NCBI GenBank assembly: GCA_017794825.1
Contig: CP051237.1
Location: 4,296,501-4,360,500, forward strand
Reading direction: 5' to 3'
DNA from: Pararhizobium sp.
GTDB taxonomy: Bacteria > Pseudomonadota > Alphaproteobacteria > Rhizobiales > Rhizobiaceae
DNA length: 64,000 nucleotides
Part shown: positions 8,614-16,588 of the stretch, piece by piece
Position numbering within the stretch: the stretch's first letter is position 1
Layout: every line of letters starts with the position of its first letter
Notes under the pieces: model-generated
Told to the model about the DNA's origin: nothing
Database searches by the model: none
What the model saw: the letters and a program-made list of their open reading frames with translations, nothing else
Program-made: the position numbers and the translations under genes

Positions 8614-9630
8614 TCAGGCCCTGTCGCCTTCCAGCTCCGTCGTGACGACGACGAAATCGCGATTGCTCCTCGTATCGGGGTGCGCTGGCGCATCGACGGT
8701 TATCAGCGTTGTTCCAGGATGCCAGTTGTCGCGAATGGCCTGAACGACGTTGTTGTCCGCACGGATGCGGTTGATCGCGCCTGTATCGGCGGATGCAAGG
8801 TCTTCGGCGACATCGCCATGGCTGATGGAGTGCCATTGCAGTCCTCCTGACCCATCATGTGCGCCGGCCAGAACATAAACATGATTGCCGAGTGGGCGCA
8901 TCGGTTCGGATATCGTCGCCGCGCTTTCGGCGATGATGTGCCCGTTTTTCATGACGACAATGTTGCTGTCCGAGCTCGAGACCAGGATCGTGACGGGCGC
9001 AGTGGGGTTGTCTTCGTGATTGAAGCCCGGCACCTCGCGGTCTTCTAGCGCGGCCACTGCTTCTTCGAATTGCTGTTCGGCTGAATCGCTGAGAATCATG
9101 CCCGGGTGCACGACTTCCCTTGGATCGGTGTGGCCGCTGGCGATAATGACGGGCGTGCCGATATGAGTGATCGAAAAGAGCTTTTCCGAAAACTGCATCG
9201 GCAGGCGCACGCATCCGTGAGAGGCCGGATAACCCGGCAGCTTTCCGGCATGCAGTGCGATGCCCTTCCACGTCAGCCGGTTCATGTTCGGCATTGGCGC
9301 ATTGTTGTACGTGGAAGAGTGGTGATTCTTGTCTTTCTGGAGGATCGTGAAGACCCCGGTCGGCGTTTCATGGCCCGACTTGCCGGTAGAGCACGTCGAG
9401 ACGGCGATGCGGACGCCGTTGCGGTAGACATGAACGCGCTGATCGTCCAGCGACACGACGACGGCGACCGGCCCCTCCGGCGACAGCTCGGGCTGCCAGA
9501 CGTATTCGCCGGGTTCCAGTTCGTGTATCTCCTTGATGACCTGACGGGCGAGCCCGATGCCCGTCATAACGACGCCGATGCCCGCAGCGGCTCCGATAAC
9601 CAGTGTTCTTCTTGTCAGTCCATGAGTCAT
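8614..9630 (-). CDS. Tat-exported L,D-transpeptidase (YkuD family)
   Basis: A 338-residue protein. The N-terminus MTHGLTRRTLVIGAAAGIGV has the twin Arg and hydrophobic core of a Tat signal. A YkuD catalytic domain follows, with the HAGKLPGYPASHGCVRL signature containing the active-site His and Cys; the SxxxNxxxP-like STYNNAPMPNMNRL element precedes it. The C-terminal 150 residues form a separate uncharacterised domain. Such enzymes make 3-3 peptidoglycan cross-links or attach proteins to the wall. It converges on fdsA and lies just downstream of the SH3-domain gene on the same strand (29-base gap), with which it may form an operon. Confidence 0.85.
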   Translation of the reverse strand: MTHGLTRRTLVIGAAAGIGVVMTGIGLARQVIKEIHELEPGEYVWQPELSPEGPVAVVVSLDDQRVHVYRNGVRIAVSTCSTGKSGHETPTGVFTILQKDKNHHSSTYNNAPMPNMNRLTWKGIALHAGKLPGYPASHGCVRLPMQFSEKLFSITHIGTPVIIASGHTDPREVVHPGMILSDSAEQQFEEAVAALEDREVPGFNHEDNPTAPVTILVSSSDSNIVVMKNGHIIAESAATISEPMRPLGNHVYVLAGAHDGSGGLQWHSISHGDVAEDLASADTGAINRIRADNNVVQAIRDNWHPGTTLITVDAPAHPDTRSNRDFVVVTTELEGDRA

Positions 9631-9659
9631 TGCCTGTATCCTCGCAACTATCCGGTTTT

Positions 9660-10640
9660 TCAGCCGCCGTAGATGACGGCGTCGGGAATTTCGTAGCGTT
9701 CGACGCCGTCGATGCGCAGCAGATAAAGGTCGCCCATACGCTCATACGTCAGATCGAGGCCTTGATCGGTATAGATCGGGTTGCCCTCTCGGAACTCGAT
9801 GTAGCGCTCTGCGCCCGAACCGATGTCGATCCATACGGTTGCGTTGCCATTCGGACCGCGTGAGGCGCGAAATGGGCATTGCCGAGTTGGCTGCCCAGAG
9901 ATGGTCGAGCATGGCACGGCGCCGCTCGACTGTGCGTTCGCAGCGCCTGGAGCGGCGCCTTCCCTGAGATAGCGCCCATTCACCCATCCGGTGAATTTCT
10001 GTTCGAAGCCGGCTTCGATCTGGCACCACCTTGCGCTGTCGACCATACGGCATCCAAGATTGCGCGCAGGGTCGCCGTTCTGCAATTCTCCGATGACCTC
10101 CGCGCCTGTGCCCGGACCGGCCCTGACATTGAGCGTGTCATTGGCGGGAAGGTTGGTGACCTCCCAGAAGTCCGGTCCGCCTGACAGACCATCCGCATAA
10201 TCCGGGTCGCGATTGGGCGCACGCGAAGCGCTTCCGTCGATGGAAATTTCCAGCGTGTAGCGCGCAACCTCGTCGCGGCGGGCGGCGCTCCGCATCATGT
10301 AAACCAGTATCGAGTAATCGCCGGTAGCAGCCAGATTTCCCGAAAAGTCGTTGCCGCTTGTCGAGCCGATAAACATCGCCGCATCGCCCGGCTGCTTTCC
10401 TGGTTCAAATATGTTGAAGTAATTTGCCCCGTTGCTGGTGTCCATCCTCACCGACATCGTCTGTCCGGCGCTTGCGCCGACACTATAGAGCACTGATTCA
10501 TATCCCTTGATCTGACCATCGATTGTCGTGCCCGTGGTTCCGGTTGCGAACCGAACGGTTTCGGTTCGCATCTCCTGCGACAACGCGTTCCCGGTCATAA
10601 ATACCAGAACGAGACACAAGAGCGATTTCAATGCATTCAT
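9660..10640 (-). CDS. Exported protein with PPC-like and SH3b domains
   Basis: A 326-residue protein with a signal peptide (MNALKSLLCLVLVFMTGNAL, cleavage after SQ). Residues about 25-130 resemble a bacterial pre-peptidase/inhibitor-like beta domain (SVGASAGQTMSVRM, then GDYSILVYMM). Residues about 160-225 are an SH3b domain with LNVRAGPGTGAEVIGEL and GWVNGRYL. The remaining C-terminal region has a Cys pair (CSTISGQPTRQC). SH3b domains often bind cell-wall peptides, in keeping with the adjacent L,D-transpeptidase. The exact function is unknown. Confidence 0.65.
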   Translation of the reverse strand: MNALKSLLCLVLVFMTGNALSQEMRTETVRFATGTTGTTIDGQIKGYESVLYSVGASAGQTMSVRMDTSNGANYFNIFEPGKQPGDAAMFIGSTSGNDFSGNLAATGDYSILVYMMRSAARRDEVARYTLEISIDGSASRAPNRDPDYADGLSGGPDFWEVTNLPANDTLNVRAGPGTGAEVIGELQNGDPARNLGCRMVDSARWCQIEAGFEQKFTGWVNGRYLREGAAPGAANAQSSGAVPCSTISGQPTRQCPFRASRGPNGNATVWIDIGSGAERYIEFREGNPIYTDQGLDLTYERMGDLYLLRIDGVERYEIPDAVIYGG

Positions 10641-10935
10641 GGTTTCCTCCGGTTATTTGAATTTATTCTTGCTAATTGGATCAGTTGTTTCAAGCAATCT
10701 TGTACGTTTTTATGTCACGAATAGGACTGCTTTGTTATTTACCGAAGTACTTCCTTCTCTCTATCAGCATTTCCCTACGAAGACGACGCGCCTGTTTGCT
10801 CGCGGCGCCGAATCTTGACCGGACGCCGCGCGAACACGACGCACGGGATGATGCATCACAACGCACTTCCGGAAGGAATCCGGCCGACCGACAAATCGAA
10901 AAAAATCCAATGATTCATTTTTGATTAAGGTCCTG

Positions 10936-10956
10936 ATAACCTTACGGTAACGTTAT
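10936..10956. promoter_or_regulatory. 21-bp dyad upstream of cobQ
   Basis: ATAAC-c-TTAC-g-GTAA-c-GTTAT is symmetric at all but one inner pair and the central base. It lies about 190 bases before the cobQ start, upstream of the hairpin run, and could be the operator of the cobQ promoter. No regulator can be named. Confidence 0.4.
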
Positions 10957-10975
10957 TGGCCTAGAAAGGAACGCG

Positions 10976-11113
10976 TGGCGGGAACGCCAAACGCTCCGGA
11001 TAAGGTAGTGCGTACCGGGGCGCAAATAACCTCCAGACAATGGAGCCGGGCCGCGCAGGGTAGTCGCCTTGGCGCGGTTTCTTCTTTGGGGGTTCGGGTC
11101 GTAGACTTTCTAC
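10976..11113 (+). other. Run of five short hairpins before cobQ (possible structured leader or sRNA)
   Basis: Five consecutive stems can be drawn: TGGCG-GGAA-CGCCA (10976-10989); CGCTCCGG with CCGGGGCG (10992-11022, one G-U pair); CTCCA-GACAA-TGGAG (11031-11045); CCGCGC with GCGCGG (11051-11077), followed by TTTCTTCTTT like a weak terminator; and GTAG-ACTTT-CTAC (11101-11113). The cobalamin-riboswitch B12 box is absent. It could be a small RNA ending at about 11087 or an attenuating leader of cobQ. Confidence 0.35.
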
Positions 11114-11147
11114 TTGCCTGACGCCGCGATGATGATACGCACGTGGC

Positions 11148-12605
11148 ATGACACGAGCCATCATGCTTCAGGGAACGGGTTCCGATGTCGGCAAGACGGT
11201 GCTGGTCGCCGGCCTCTGTCGTCTGGCGTCCAATCGCGGCCTTCGCGTACGCCCATTCAAACCTCAGAATATGTCGAACAATGCGGCGGTCGCAGACGAT
11301 GGCGGAGAAATAGGACGCGCACAGTGGCTTCAAGCCCTTGCTTGCCGGACTCCCGCGTCGGTCCACATGAACCCGGTGCTGCTCAAGCCGGAATCGGAAA
11401 CAGGGTCGCAAATCGTCGTGCAGGGCAAGGTCTGGGGAAGGGCGGGCGCCAAAGACTATCAGGAAACCCGTCGGCAACTCCTGGAAGCTGTGTTCGAGAG
11501 CTGGAATGTGGTCCGCGCCGACGCCGATATTGTCGTCGTAGAGGGGGCTGGCTCGGCGGCGGAAATCAACCTGCGCGAAAACGATATCGCCAATATGGGT
11601 TTCGCCACACGCGCCGGCATTCCGGTCGTGCTGGTCGGCGACATCGACAGGGGCGGTGTGATTGCTTCCATTGTGGGCACACACGCCGTTCTTGCAGAGG
11701 AGGACCGGCGCATGGTCGCCGGTTACCTGATCAACAAATTCCGGGGCGACGTATCGCTTTTCGATGACGGCGTTACGGCTATCACCCGGCATACAGGCTG
11801 GCCCTGTTTCGGGGTTATCCCCTGGCTTTCGGAAGCCGGCCGACTTCCGCCGGAGGATTCTGTGGTTCTCGAGCGAATGGTCGGCGCCGGCGACGGCGCT
11901 TTGATCGTGGCCGTCCCTGTTCTCGACAGGATCGCCAATTTCGACGATCTGGATCCGCTGAACGCGGAGCCGGAGGTCGAAGTCCGTTACATCAGGTCCG
12001 GCGATTCCATTCCCAGGGATGCGGGCCTCGTGATCATTCCAGGTTCAAAATCGACCATCGCCGATCTCGCGGCGTTTCGAAGAAACGGCTGGGACCAGGA
12101 CCTCGCCGCACATGTCAGGCGCGGCGGTCATGTCGCAGGAATATGTGGCGGCTATCAGATGCTGGGTCGATTGGTTCGCGATCCCGCCGGAATCGAGGGA
12201 GAGCCGGCAAGTGTCGAGGGACTTGGCCTGCTTGATATCGAAACCACGATGGACAAGACCAAAGCCGTGCGTAACAGTCATGCGCATTGCCAGATTTTCG
12301 ATGCGGATCTGACCGGTTACGAAATCCATCTCGGACGCACCTCCGGACCGGACTGCATGAGGCCTTTCTCGACGATCGATGGCAGGCCGGACGGCGCGGT
12401 GTCGCAGGATGGAAGGGTCTTCGGCACCTATCTTCACGGGCTGTTCGCCAACGACGCGTTCAGACAGCGTTATCTTTCCCGGTTGGGCCTGTCTCACTCG
12501 GGGGTCAACTACACAGCCATGGTGGATGAGGCGCTCGACTCAATTGCCGAACGCCTGGAAACGCTGATTTCCGAAGACTTTCCCGGGTTCAGCCAGCGCG
12601 GTTGA
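11148..12605 (+). CDS. cobQ: Cobyric acid synthase
   Basis: A 485-residue glutamine-dependent enzyme that amidates the b, d, e and g side chains of adenosylcobyrinic acid a,c-diamide to give cobyric acid. It opens with the ATP-grasping dethiobiotin-synthetase-like domain (MLQGTGSDVGKTVLVAGL, then RPFKPQNMSNNA). It ends with a class I amidotransferase domain whose nucleophile Cys lies in HVAGICGGYQMLG and whose His is in the YLHGLF region. It is the first gene of the cobalamin region and is separated from the rest by a diguanylate cyclase gene and the riboswitch, so it is probably transcribed on its own. Confidence 0.95.
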   Translation: MTRAIMLQGTGSDVGKTVLVAGLCRLASNRGLRVRPFKPQNMSNNAAVADDGGEIGRAQWLQALACRTPASVHMNPVLLKPESETGSQIVVQGKVWGRAGAKDYQETRRQLLEAVFESWNVVRADADIVVVEGAGSAAEINLRENDIANMGFATRAGIPVVLVGDIDRGGVIASIVGTHAVLAEEDRRMVAGYLINKFRGDVSLFDDGVTAITRHTGWPCFGVIPWLSEAGRLPPEDSVVLERMVGAGDGALIVAVPVLDRIANFDDLDPLNAEPEVEVRYIRSGDSIPRDAGLVIIPGSKSTIADLAAFRRNGWDQDLAAHVRRGGHVAGICGGYQMLGRLVRDPAGIEGEPASVEGLGLLDIETTMDKTKAVRNSHAHCQIFDADLTGYEIHLGRTSGPDCMRPFSTIDGRPDGAVSQDGRVFGTYLHGLFANDAFRQRYLSRLGLSHSGVNYTAMVDEALDSIAERLETLISEDFPGFSQRG

Positions 12606-12762
12606 AAAAGACGCCTCCTCCATGCTGCAGGCTTCGCGTGCAAACGGTTTCTCACGAGATATGAATCATTTTAATATAATTGATAAGGTGTGCGTAATAA
12701 ACTATATCCGAGAAAATTGCCGCCTGTACGACAAGTCGGTTAAGATGTCGTCCTCCTGAGAA

Positions 12763-12777
12763 CTGTGAAATTCACAG
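12763..12777. promoter_or_regulatory. Perfect 15-bp palindrome before the GGDEF gene
   Basis: CTGTGAAATTCACAG has fully symmetric 7-base arms around one central base. It ends three bases before the first possible start codon at 12781, which leaves no room for a ribosome site there if a protein binds it. It looks like an operator. The 3-base spacing between TGTGA and TCACA is too short for a CRP site. Confidence 0.45.
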
Positions 12778-12780
12778 AAA

Positions 12781-13644
12781 TTGGTAAAGCAAACCGTGGT
12801 CAAAAAGCCCTTGTCCAACTCTGTCTCTCGCTTTGCTTCGGGTGGTGGCGCAGATTCTTTGCCCGACATGGACCTTTCTTTTGGCAATATTGTGCGAAAG
12901 CGAAGGGGTTTGATCCTGTCGCGATCGCTCATTCTCATGGTGGCGATCATCATCTTCACCCAGATGATCAATACTGTTTTCTTCGCCAACGAACTCAGAG
13001 GCGCGGAGCAGATTGCGGACAGTTTGCTGACATTGCGTTTCACGGTCGTCGTCGCCATTCCCTTTGTTCTCTACATGGTGTTTCTGCAGGCGAGAGCCGA
13101 CCTGGCCGTGGAATATTTCAGGAAGCTTTCCAGGACGGATCCGCTTACGGGTCTGTTCAACCGTCGCGCCTTCATCGATCTCTTGCAGGAGGGAAGAGTA
13201 ACGCGGGAAGGCTTGGGAGACAGCGCAACGCTCATGGTTCTCGACATCGATCACTTCAAGCGGGTCAACGACAGCTACGGCCATGAGGCTGGCGACGCTG
13301 TGCTGATCCAGATGGCTGATCTGTTTCGCGAAAATCTTCGCCCGGACGACATTATCGGACGTCTTGGCGGCGAGGAATTCGCGATCGCTCTGAACAGGAG
13401 CAGTGCAAGAGAGTGCTGGCATGTCGCCCAGCGCTTGCGTCACGAAGTCGAGCGGCATGTATTTCGTCATGATGACATAGAAATGAAGCTGACGATCAGT
13501 ATTGGCGCCACACATGTCGGCAGGGATGGAAATCTGAGCGACGCAATGCTGCAAGCCGACATGCTCGCCTACAAATCGAAGCGCGAAGGTCGCAACCGTA
13601 TCAGCTATGGCCCGGACCTGATGAACATCCCGTTCGCCGTTTGA
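12781..13644 (+). CDS. Membrane diguanylate cyclase (GGDEF)
   Basis: Up to 287 residues. Two membrane helices (around residues 42-64 and 80-100) are followed by a GGDEF domain starting at RTDPLTGLFNRR. The catalytic motif is GGEEF and the inhibitory I-site RPDD lies five residues before it, so an active, product-inhibited c-di-GMP synthase is expected. There is no separate periplasmic sensor domain; the loop between helices is about 15 residues. The start is uncertain: TTG at 12781 gives the longest form but has a palindrome in place of a ribosome site; GTG at 12796 and ATG at 12868 are alternatives, and the latter keeps both helices. It stands between cobQ and the riboswitch with no evident metabolic link. 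Confidence 0.82.
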   Translation: MVKQTVVKKPLSNSVSRFASGGGADSLPDMDLSFGNIVRKRRGLILSRSLILMVAIIIFTQMINTVFFANELRGAEQIADSLLTLRFTVVVAIPFVLYMVFLQARADLAVEYFRKLSRTDPLTGLFNRRAFIDLLQEGRVTREGLGDSATLMVLDIDHFKRVNDSYGHEAGDAVLIQMADLFRENLRPDDIIGRLGGEEFAIALNRSSARECWHVAQRLRHEVERHVFRHDDIEMKLTISIGATHVGRDGNLSDAMLQADMLAYKSKREGRNRISYGPDLMNIPFAV

Positions 13645-13672
13645 CCGTGTTATCCCATTGCGGTGTTCCTGA

Positions 13673-13700
13673 TTGACAGCGGGTCGATTGGCGCAATAAT
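13673..13700 (+). promoter_or_regulatory. Promoter of the riboswitch-controlled cbtB-cobO operon
   Basis: TTGACA (consensus -35) at 13673-13678, 16-base spacer, AATAAT at 13695-13700. The predicted start point, near 13707, falls right at the beginning of the riboswitch P1 strand (13709). Confidence 0.65.
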
Positions 13701-13708
13701 GATGCGTT

Positions 13709-14012
13709 ACGAATGGTCCCCGAAAGGCATAGCCGAAAGGGATCAAGAGGGAATGCGACGGGCGGACCCAATCAGGGCGCTTTTATCGCAGCCGACCCCG
13801 CGACTGTAGAGCGGATAGGCGATCCCGACCGTCATTGTGGACCGGAATTCCGGCCTGTATTGACGGAAAGCCACTGAAGTGGCGGCGCCAAGAACCGACG
13901 GACGCCTCTATCGTCTGCGAATCGTCCGTCTAGCGCCGCCGGCTTCGGGAAGGCGAGGGAAAGCCTGGCAGTTTTCACTGCCAATCCGCGAGCCAGGAGA
14001 CCTGCCATTCGT
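13709..14012 (+). promoter_or_regulatory. Cobalamin riboswitch
   Basis: The element is closed by a perfect 8-bp P1 helix, ACGAATGG (13709-13716) with CCATTCGT (14005-14012). It contains the B12 box AGCCAGGAGACCTGCC at 13991-14006, the conserved GAGGGAAT core (13747-13754), an ACCCCGCGACTGT segment (13795-13807), a GCCACTGAAGTGGC hairpin (13870-13883) and the GGGAAGGCGAGGGAAAGCC segment before the box. It lies 53 bases before cbtB, so ligand binding should turn down cobalt uptake and the following cobP-cobW-cobN-cobO genes when adenosylcobalamin is plentiful. Confidence 0.95.
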
Positions 14013-14064
14013 GACGGGCATATAGTCCGAATTCTGTTAACCAGTGCCACTCACGGAGGTTGGA

Positions 14065-14244
14065 ATGGCTACGAAGACTGCAAAATCCGAAATCGCTTCA
14101 GGATTCGGCCAGCGTATCACCGTTGCGGTGACCGCGTTGATCCTGGGCGCTTTTTTCATTTTCGGAGCTGGCCTCGCCAATTCGGCTGTCCTGCACGACA
14201 CAGCCCACGACGCCCGTCACGCCTACGGCTTTCCTTGCCACTGA
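14065..14244 (+). CDS. cbtB: Cobalt transporter subunit CbtB
   Basis: A 59-residue protein with one membrane helix (about residues 22-42) and the family signature near the C-terminus: histidines in LHDTAHDARHAYGFPCH, ending in Cys-His. CbtB works with CbtA as a B12-regulated cobalt importer. ATG at 14065 follows CGGAGG with about 5 bases spacing. It is the first gene after the cobalamin riboswitch, 12 bases before cbtA. Confidence 0.9.
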   Translation: MATKTAKSEIASGFGQRITVAVTALILGAFFIFGAGLANSAVLHDTAHDARHAYGFPCH

Positions 14245-14256
14245 GGAGATCGCGAA

Positions 14257-14994
14257 ATGATGGTTCGTTTTTTCCTTGCTGCTATCGTGGCGGGACTGAT
14301 CGCTGGCGTCTTCATGAGTGTGGCTCAGGAAATCAAGGTCACACCACTCATCCTTCATGCGGAAGAATTCGAGAATGTCGGCGAGGGTGATGTCGAGCAA
14401 AGTCTGTCGACGCGCGGGTCCTCGATTTTGGCGCTGGCCGGTTTACTTAATCCCGTAACGACGGCTTATGCTCATGAGGGCGACGATGGCGGAACCCTGT
14501 TTGGTCTCGGCCGGCTAAGCGGGACCATACTGGCCAATCTCGTCGTGGGCGCTGGCTTCGCGCTGCTTCTGTTGGGCGTCGTTATGTTGACGGGAATCCC
14601 GATAACGGCGAAAACAGGGGTTCTCTGGGGAGCTGCAGGGTGGTTGACATTCCAGTTCCTTCCTGCGCTTGGGCTTCCGCCCGAACTACCAGGTTTCCCT
14701 GCGGCGGAGCTTGCCGATCGCCAGGTCTGGTGGGTGGCTACGGTCATTTTGTCCGCAGTCGGGCTGTATTTGCTGATCGGGCGTCCAGAGACGTGGTCAA
14801 AGATCGCCGGCGTAATAGTTCTTGCTTCGCCGCATCTTTATGGTGCGCCCCAGCCCGAGATCATTACAAGCGACGTGCCGGCTTTGCTCGCAGCCGAGTT
14901 TGCTGTCGCGGCGCTCGCTACCACGGCGTTTTTCTGGGTTGTTCTCGGGCTCCTGATGGGAGCGGCAATGGACAGGCTGGATGAGCACGCGTGA
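14257..14994 (+). CDS. cbtA: Cobalt transporter subunit CbtA
   Basis: A 245-residue integral membrane protein with five or six predicted helices, beginning MMVRFFLAAIVAGLIAGVFM. Family signatures include ALAGLLNPVTTAYAHEGDDG and FLPALGLPPELPG, with conserved His, Glu and Asp that may pass the metal. GAGGAG precedes the start. It overlaps the following cobP by four bases (GTGA). Riboswitch control and the downstream cobalt-chelation genes make cobalt the likely substrate. Confidence 0.9.
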   Translation: MMVRFFLAAIVAGLIAGVFMSVAQEIKVTPLILHAEEFENVGEGDVEQSLSTRGSSILALAGLLNPVTTAYAHEGDDGGTLFGLGRLSGTILANLVVGAGFALLLLGVVMLTGIPITAKTGVLWGAAGWLTFQFLPALGLPPELPGFPAAELADRQVWWVATVILSAVGLYLLIGRPETWSKIAGVIVLASPHLYGAPQPEIITSDVPALLAAEFAVAALATTAFFWVVLGLLMGAAMDRLDEHA

Positions 14995-15515
14995 CGCATG
15001 GGCCGGGACAGGCGCTTGTTCTCGGCGGAGCCCGGTCGGGTAAATCGGGTTTTGCAGAAACTCTGGTGATCGAATCCGGTGTTCAGCCCCTTTATGTCGC
15101 CACAGCGCGAACGTCAGATGACCAGGAGATGGCGGACCGCATTCTCCACCACCGTCATCGGCGTGGCGACGGCTGGAGCACGATTGAAGAGCCGGTTCGA
15201 CTTTCGGAACTCCTGGAACGGGAAGCGGCTGAAAACAAAGCAATTCTTGTCGACTGCCTGACGCTTTGGGTCACCAATCTGATGCTCGAAGGGCAGGACG
15301 TAGAAGCGCGTTGCGACGAGCTGGTCGGGCGCCTGAAGGGTTTGCCAGGGCGGATCGTGCTGGTTTCGAACGAGGTGGGGATGGGCATCGTGCCCGAAAA
15401 CAGAATGGCGCGGGAGTTCCGCGATTATGCGGGCCGGCTGCACCAGAAGATGGGTGCCGTTGTCGACGAGGTCTATTTCGTCGCAGCCGGACTTCCGTTG
15501 AAACTGAAGGGTTGA
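14991..15515 (+). CDS. cobP: Adenosylcobinamide kinase / adenosylcobinamide-phosphate guanylyltransferase
   Basis: A 174-residue bifunctional enzyme (CobP, called CobU in enteric bacteria). It phosphorylates adenosylcobinamide and then attaches GMP. The P-loop GGARSGKS is at residues 12-19; VDCLTLWVTNLM and VSNEVGMGIVPENRMAREFRD are the other family signatures. It starts with GTG overlapping the cbtA stop and ends three bases before cobW, so translation is probably coupled along this operon. Confidence 0.94.
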   Translation: MTHGPGQALVLGGARSGKSGFAETLVIESGVQPLYVATARTSDDQEMADRILHHRHRRGDGWSTIEEPVRLSELLEREAAENKAILVDCLTLWVTNLMLEGQDVEARCDELVGRLKGLPGRIVLVSNEVGMGIVPENRMAREFRDYAGRLHQKMGAVVDEVYFVAAGLPLKLKG

Positions 15516-15518
15516 GTT

Positions 15519-16580
15519 ATGCAAGGCGAAAAGATTCCCGCAACCGTAATCACCGGCTTTCTCGGAGCGGGCAAAACGACGATGATCCGCAATATGCTCA
15601 CGACGGCCAACGGGCGCCGGATCGCGCTGATCATAAACGAATTTGGCGACCTCGGCGTGGATGGCGAGGTGCTCAAGGGATGCGGAATCGAGAACTGTAG
15701 CGACGACGATATCGTCGAACTGAACAATGGCTGCATCTGCTGTACGGTAGCCGACGATTTCATTCCGGCAATGGAGAAGCTGCTCGAACGCGCGGACCGT
15801 CCTGACCACATTGTCATCGAGACTTCCGGACTGGCGTTGCCGCAGCCGCTGGTGGCTGCCTTCAACTGGCCGGCCATAAAGACACGGGTTACGGTCGACG
15901 GAGTGGTGACGGTCGTCGACAGCGCGGCCGTTTCGGCGGGACGCTTCGCCGATGACCACGACAGGGTTGACGCGCAGCGGCAGGCAGATGAGTCACTCGA
16001 CCATGAAAGTCCGCTGGAGGAGTTGTTCGAGGATCAGCTCACAGCCGCCGATCTGATCGTGCTCAACAAGGCAGATCTTCTCGACGAGACGGGCATCGAA
16101 ACCGTTCGCAGCGAGGTTGCTGGTCGCACGAGCCGCAAGACAGCGATGATCGTGTCACGAAACGGCGAAGTGGCCAACGAGGTGCTGCTGGGTCTTGGCG
16201 CTGCAACGGAGGACGAAATAGCCAACCGCAAGTCCCATCACGAAATCGAGCACGAGAACGGCGAGGAGCACGACCACGACGAATTCGACAGTTTCGTGGT
16301 CGAATTCGGCGAGTTGAAAGATCCGGACGGCTTTGGCCGAATGCTCAATTCGATCATCTCCGACCATGATATTCTCCGGGTCAAGGGTTTCGCCTCGGTG
16401 CCTGGCAAAACCATGCGTCACGTCATCCAGTGCGTCGGTGCGCGAATGGATCGGTATTACGACCGCCCCTGGCAGCCGGGCGAGACGCGGACGTCGCGTC
16501 TGGTGGTGATTGGCCTCCACGATATCGATCGTACGGCGATCGCCGATGCAATAGGACGGGCCGCCGGAGCGCAGGCCTAG
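15519..16580 (+). CDS. cobW: CobW GTP-dependent metallochaperone
   Basis: A 353-residue COG0523 GTPase. The Walker A GFLGAGKTT is near residues 10-18, the metal-binding CxCC is in NNGCICCTV, and the GTP specificity motif is in VLNKADLL. A His/Glu/Asp-rich segment (HHEIEHENGEEHDHDEFD, around residues 238-256) can bind divalent metal. It directly precedes cobN, the arrangement in which CobW is proposed to hand Co(II) to the CobN chelatase. Confidence 0.93.
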   Translation: MQGEKIPATVITGFLGAGKTTMIRNMLTTANGRRIALIINEFGDLGVDGEVLKGCGIENCSDDDIVELNNGCICCTVADDFIPAMEKLLERADRPDHIVIETSGLALPQPLVAAFNWPAIKTRVTVDGVVTVVDSAAVSAGRFADDHDRVDAQRQADESLDHESPLEELFEDQLTAADLIVLNKADLLDETGIETVRSEVAGRTSRKTAMIVSRNGEVANEVLLGLGAATEDEIANRKSHHEIEHENGEEHDHDEFDSFVVEFGELKDPDGFGRMLNSIISDHDILRVKGFASVPGKTMRHVIQCVGARMDRYYDRPWQPGETRTSRLVVIGLHDIDRTAIADAIGRAAGAQA

Positions 16581-16588
16581 GTAATACG

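Larger units (their letters stand above)
10641..11147. other. 507-bp intergenic region between the SH3-domain gene and cobQ
   Basis: No convincing gene is present. The first 280 bases are AT-rich with no strong signal. From 10936 there is a dyad, and from 10976 to 11113 a run of short hairpins, listed separately. I do not see a B12 box here on either strand. Confidence 0.6.

Noticed and set aside
10976..11113. Second cobalamin riboswitch before cobQ
   Set aside because: No B12 box or conserved riboswitch core on either strand despite several hairpins.
12763..12777. CTGTGAAATTCACAG as a CRP site
   Set aside because: TGTGA and TCACA are separated by three bases instead of six, so the half-sites would be on the wrong face; kept only as an unassigned palindrome.
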